From JBGPMO01 sp041487075 (GTDB lineage: Bacteria; Patescibacteriota; Minisyncoccia; UBA6257; 1-14-0-10-40-38): a stretch of 8,669 nt of DNA. Of the stretch, positions 6,125 through 8,669 are shown one piece after another (position 1 is the stretch's first letter; the number at the start of each line of letters is the position of its first letter). The notes beneath the pieces are model-generated. The model was not told the DNA's origin and ran no database searches. It worked only from the letters and a program-made list of their open reading frames with translations. Position numbers and translations under genes: made by a program. The stretch is from NCBI GenBank assembly GCA_041487075.1, contig JBGPMO010000026.1, forward strand, positions 1 to 8,669, given 5' to 3'.

Positions 6125-7018
6125 TTATGTTCGTTTTCTCCAAATAGTAAGCAAGGGGCTCGCCACAAAAATCGAGGAATAGGTTCCGACAATGGTACCG
6201 ACCCCGATGGTCATCACAAAATACCGGAGCGTCGGTGAACCAAAAAAATAGAGGGCGATAAGCACCAGGATAACCGTGAGTGACGTGTTGATGGAGCGGG
6301 CCATCGTCTGATTCACACTCGTGTTTACCAGCATATCGAAATCATTTCTGCCGGTGCCCGAGAGGCGCAAGTTCTCGCGAATCCGATCAAAAACCACGAT
6401 CGTGTCGTGAACCGAAAACCCCATGACCACAAGAATCGCAACAATAAAATTGGTATCCACTTCGATATTCAGGAGATACCCCAAAAGAGCAAAGAGCCCT
6501 GCGGGGATAAGCGCGTCGTGAAACAGAGTCACGAGCGTAATAATGCCGTACTTCCACGAAGCAACCGGCCGCGAAACTTTACGAAACGCAAAAGCAATAT
6601 AAAGAGAGATGCCGATAAGGACGCCAAAGAAGGCAGTAATCGCTTTCCCCCGAAGTTCTTGCCCCACTGCCGCGCCAATAGTTTCGAACCGCAATTCATC
6701 AAAGGGTCCGAATTTTTTGGCAAGCAAATCGGCATCTATGCGATGATCTGCCTCCCGCATCTCGGGTACCCGAATGATAAAGGAATTCGTAGTCGTCTCG
6801 GGGATGACGAGAGCCGCATGCAAACCAATTGGCGGAGCAACGAGAAACTGCATGAGCTCATCCTGTGTTGGTGCCTGCCCAAACTTAATCTGCCAGAGCG
6901 TGCCGCCGGAGAAATCAATGCCGGGCCGAAAACCCAGCACGATAATCAACACAATGCTTGCCACGACGAGCAATCCTGAAACCGTGAGAAAAATCCATTT
7001 GTGACCAATGATCTGCAT
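6125..7018 (-). CDS. secF: Protein-export membrane protein SecF
   Basis: SecF joins SecD in the cytoplasmic membrane and uses proton flow to help complete Sec-dependent export on the outer face. The 297-residue product has the expected plan: a first membrane helix (about 8-29), the conserved GIDFSGGT (33-40), an extracytoplasmic domain to about 120, then five more helices with HDALIPAGLFALLGY (167-181) and the hallmark VMGFSVHDTIVVFDRIREN (198-216). RSINTSLTVILVLIALYFFG (242-261) is also typical. The Asp of the HDTIVVFDR motif is the expected proton-path region. The ATG at 7018 lies four bases after the secD stop, so the two are almost certainly one operon and translationally coupled; a TTG at 7036 would overlap secD by 14 bases. 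No Shine-Dalgarno sequence is visible and no strong terminator follows. Confidence 0.97.
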   Translation of the reverse strand: MQIIGHKWIFLTVSGLLVVASIVLIIVLGFRPGIDFSGGTLWQIKFGQAPTQDELMQFLVAPPIGLHAALVIPETTTNSFIIRVPEMREADHRIDADLLAKKFGPFDELRFETIGAAVGQELRGKAITAFFGVLIGISLYIAFAFRKVSRPVASWKYGIITLVTLFHDALIPAGLFALLGYLLNIEVDTNFIVAILVVMGFSVHDTIVVFDRIRENLRLSGTGRNDFDMLVNTSVNQTMARSINTSLTVILVLIALYFFGSPTLRYFVMTIGVGTIVGTYSSIFVASPLLTIWRKRT

Positions 7019-7022
7019 ATTA

Positions 7023-8339
7023 TTAGCTTTTAACAAACGCCCGGAGCATCGTCCTCGTCACGGTAATCGCGGAAAACATACTTAACACAACCCCGAGAAA
7101 TAATGAAAGCCCGAACCCTTTAATAAAACCGGTCGTGAGATAATAGAGAATAATCGCGGTCAAAATCGTCGAAACGTTCGAATCGCGGATAGAAAGCCAT
7201 GCGCGCTTGAACCCTTCTTCGATCACGGCAATGCGCGAGAGGCCTTTTTTCGCCTCTTCTTTCATGCGTTCGAAAATAAGAATATTCGCATCAACCGCCA
7301 TGCCGATCGTAAGAATGAAGCCGGCAATGCCCGAGAGCGACATTGTAACGCCGAGCAGCTTAAAAACCGCAAGAGTAAATATCGTATAGATGAGCAAAGC
7401 GGCAGAGGCGAACACGCCAAGCACGCGATAATACAAAATCATGAAGAGCATCACTATGCACGCGCCAATCACACCGGCAAAAATGGTTCGCTTCAACGAA
7501 TCATTCCCCAACGTGGCGCCGACCGCCTGCTGAGAAACAAGCGTAATGGGCGCCGGAAGCGCACCGGCATTAAAACGAGAAACAAGAAGCTTCGCCTCAT
7601 CAATCGTGAAGGAACCGGTAATCTGCGCCTTGCCGCCGCTAATTTTTTGCTGTACCACGGGTGCCGTGATAAGGCTGCCGTCTAAGAAAACCGCCACCTG
7701 CTTGCCAATATTTCTTCCCGTGATCTCCTCAAAAATCTTCGCTCCCTCATCATTAAAATTAAGGCTGATTTGCGCCTTCCCGGTAATCTGATCGAAATTA
7801 AGCGTTGCCCCGACAATATACCGGCCCGTGAGTTCGGTCGGCGTGAATGCGTCTTTGAGAGGCGTGCTTGTCGCAACTCCTGCTTTTAATTCAGAAAAAA
7901 GAAGGAAGGGCGTCTCGCCAATCTGCTTAATGGCATCCGTAATATCTTTCACTCCTGCAAGGTCAACAATCAGGCGATATTTCTCCCCGCTCCGCGCCGA
8001 GAAAACCTGCGGCTCGGAAACGCCAAAGAGGTTTACCCGCTTTTCAATCACATCGCGGAGCCCGTTCACCACGGAATCGCGGTCAACTGAAGTAACATCC
8101 TTCATATCAATCTCATAAGTAAGATGTGCGCCGCCGACAAGATCAAGCCCGAGTTTCCATGGCCGGAATGTGTTAACGCCAAAATTACGGAAAATGCCGC
8201 AGGCCGCAGGGGTCGAACTCCCGACGCCAGCGCTCAAACCCTTCACGCAATCCCCAGAAGGAGCAGGATAAACAAAAAAGCCGGCGAGAACCGCAAAGGC
8301 AAAAATAAAAGTTAAAATCCACGCTGACTTTCTCTTCAT
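7023..8339 (-). CDS. secD: Protein translocase subunit SecD
   Basis: SecD is the larger half of the SecDF export motor. The 438-residue product has a lone N-terminal helix (about 7-25), the conserved LGLDLVGGAHLTYEI (63-77), a medium-sized extracytoplasmic domain to about 280, and five C-terminal helices. GMAVDANILIFERMKEE (346-362), which includes the Asp of the proton path, and RDSNVSTILTAIILYYLTTG (385-404) are textbook. The outer domain includes INLVN-like family features such as IEKRVNLFGVSEPQV (98-112) and FNAGALPAPI (256-265). An insert near residues 27-56 carries two Cys (31 and 47) between the first helix and the conserved block; a disulfide there is possible. secF follows after four bases. 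yajC, often next to secD, is absent; a tRNA precedes it instead. The ATG at 8339 follows a near-leaderless promoter. Confidence 0.97.
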   Translation of the reverse strand: MKRKSAWILTFIFAFAVLAGFFVYPAPSGDCVKGLSAGVGSSTPAACGIFRNFGVNTFRPWKLGLDLVGGAHLTYEIDMKDVTSVDRDSVVNGLRDVIEKRVNLFGVSEPQVFSARSGEKYRLIVDLAGVKDITDAIKQIGETPFLLFSELKAGVATSTPLKDAFTPTELTGRYIVGATLNFDQITGKAQISLNFNDEGAKIFEEITGRNIGKQVAVFLDGSLITAPVVQQKISGGKAQITGSFTIDEAKLLVSRFNAGALPAPITLVSQQAVGATLGNDSLKRTIFAGVIGACIVMLFMILYYRVLGVFASAALLIYTIFTLAVFKLLGVTMSLSGIAGFILTIGMAVDANILIFERMKEEAKKGLSRIAVIEEGFKRAWLSIRDSNVSTILTAIILYYLTTGFIKGFGLSLFLGVVLSMFSAITVTRTMLRAFVKS

Positions 8340-8355
8340 AAAAACGTTAGAAGAT

Positions 8356-8384
8356 ATTGTACGGTTGGTTCACTAAAAAAGCAA
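8356..8384 (-). promoter_or_regulatory. Probable promoter of secDF
   Basis: On the minus strand TTGCTT (8379-8384, a weak -35) is followed after 17 bases by TACAAT (8356-8361, five of six). The start would be near 8349, only about nine bases before the secD ATG, so the message would have a very short leader. The -35 box abuts the CCA end of the tRNA gene. Read-through from the tRNA promoter could also supply secDF. Confidence 0.5.
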
Positions 8385-8458
8385 TGGTGCCCCCACATGG
8401 AATCGAACCATGGTCAACTGCTTAAAAGGCAGCTGCTCTACCATTGAGCTATGGGGGC
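8385..8458 (-). tRNA. tRNA-Lys, anticodon UUU
   Basis: The 74-base gene folds fully. The acceptor GCCCCCA pairs over seven bases with TGGGGGC. The D stem is GCTC/GAGC, and the anticodon stem GCTGC/GCAGT has one G-T pair. Loop CTTTTAA places TTT at the anticodon, and the T arm is CATGG-TTCGATT-CCATG. The discriminator base is A, and the 3' CCA is encoded (8385-8387 on the reverse strand). The variable loop is four bases. A TTTTTT run follows soon after the CCA. It lies between its own promoter and secD. Confidence 0.97.
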
Positions 8459-8470
8459 GTGAGCATAAAA

Positions 8471-8499
8471 ATTTTACCGGAGAGTGACGAGAAAATCAA
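8471..8499 (-). promoter_or_regulatory. Promoter of tRNA-Lys
   Basis: On the minus strand TTGATT (8494-8499, four of six) and TAAAAT (8471-8476, five of six) are separated by exactly 17 bases. The predicted start is five or six bases before the mature tRNA 5' end at 8458, a typical distance for a tRNA gene. The -35 box sits only a few bases past the T-run of the preceding terminator. Confidence 0.65.
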
Positions 8500-8503
8500 T
8501 TTT

Positions 8504-8543
8504 AAAAAGTTTCGCTCCCGGTGGCATCTGCCAGCCGGGAGCG
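8504..8543 (-). terminator. Strong intrinsic terminator
   Basis: CGCTCCCGG (8513-8521) pairs perfectly with CCGGGAGCG (8535-8543). The stem continues as TGGC/GCCA around an ATCT loop, with one bulged G at 8534. On the minus strand the stem is followed after a few bases by TTTTT (8504-8508). It lies seven bases past the stop of the partial gene at the right edge and insulates tRNA-Lys from it. Confidence 0.85.
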
Positions 8544-8550
8544 GAATTGG

Positions 8551-8669
8551 TCAGTTTTGGATTGGTCCCAGCCCTGCGTTGACCTCTTGAGCTAACGTCG
8601 TGATCGTTTCTCTGAACGGTACAAGGGCCGATTTCCGGAACGAGTCCTGCCGATCGATCATGCCCGCTA
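8551..8669 (-). CDS. C-terminal end of an unidentified gene (partial)
   Basis: An open minus-strand frame enters from the right edge and gives 39 residues, AGMIDRQDSFRKSALVPFRE and then TITTLAQEVNAGLGPIQN, before a TGA at 8551-8553. The composition is that of a normal soluble protein tail. The strong terminator immediately after the stop supports this frame as the true gene end. The fragment is too short for me to assign a family. A competing frame stays open for 65 codons but runs through the terminator hairpin, so I prefer this one. Confidence 0.5.
   Translation of the reverse strand, partial: AGMIDRQDSFRKSALVPFRETITTLAQEVNAGLGPIQN

Noticed and set aside
8474..8668. 65-codon minus-strand open frame at the right edge
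   Set aside because: It reads straight through the strong terminator hairpin and its translation looks random; the alternative frame ending at 8551 stops just before the hairpin as a real gene should.

Overview
The window looks like a chromosomal stretch from a Candidate Phyla Radiation (Patescibacteria) genome, most likely from the Parcubacteria side. This is inferred from gene content and protein style, not from a marker gene. The clues are an elongation factor P whose usual Lys-bearing PGKG loop is replaced by RMQQRKP, a coupling-type ATPase with its membrane part in a separate upstream gene, a regulator joining a sigma-70 region 4 to HARE-type winged helices, short genes, and starts almost without Shine-Dalgarno sequences. 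TGA is used as a stop, which argues against the Gracilibacteria and SR1 lineages that read TGA as glycine. There is no transposase, integrase, CRISPR array or phage gene.

Layout. At the left, a plus-strand PEBP/YbhB-like gene (36-473) converges on a tiny two-helix membrane protein gene on the minus strand (554-769), with a hairpin between them. From 770 to 1122 is a gene-poor, structured region: a near-consensus minus-strand promoter for the small gene, an imperfect hairpin, and an array of four alternating GTCGGG/CCCGAC arms just before efp (1123-1695, plus). efp converges on a long minus-strand block, with another hairpin in the gap. Read in the direction of transcription, that block contains the end of an unidentified gene and its terminator (8669-8504), tRNA-Lys(UUU) with its own promoter, secD and secF as a tightly coupled pair, the sigma-4/HARE regulator with its own promoter, a membrane-anchored 419-residue protein, and a VirD4/TraG/HerA-like ATPase.

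How the genes fit together. secD and secF are the accessory motor that helps the Sec translocon pull proteins outward using the proton gradient. tRNA-Lys and EF-P serve translation. The 419-residue protein and the ATPase read as one machine: the first supplies a membrane helix and a large soluble domain, the second supplies the nucleotide-driven motor but has no membrane helix. Together they probably form a split DNA- or protein-pumping coupling complex at the cytoplasmic membrane. The sigma-like regulator just upstream could control them or act globally; the sequence does not decide this. The regulator and the split coupling pair are the least understood parts of the window, followed by the repeat-rich leader of efp.
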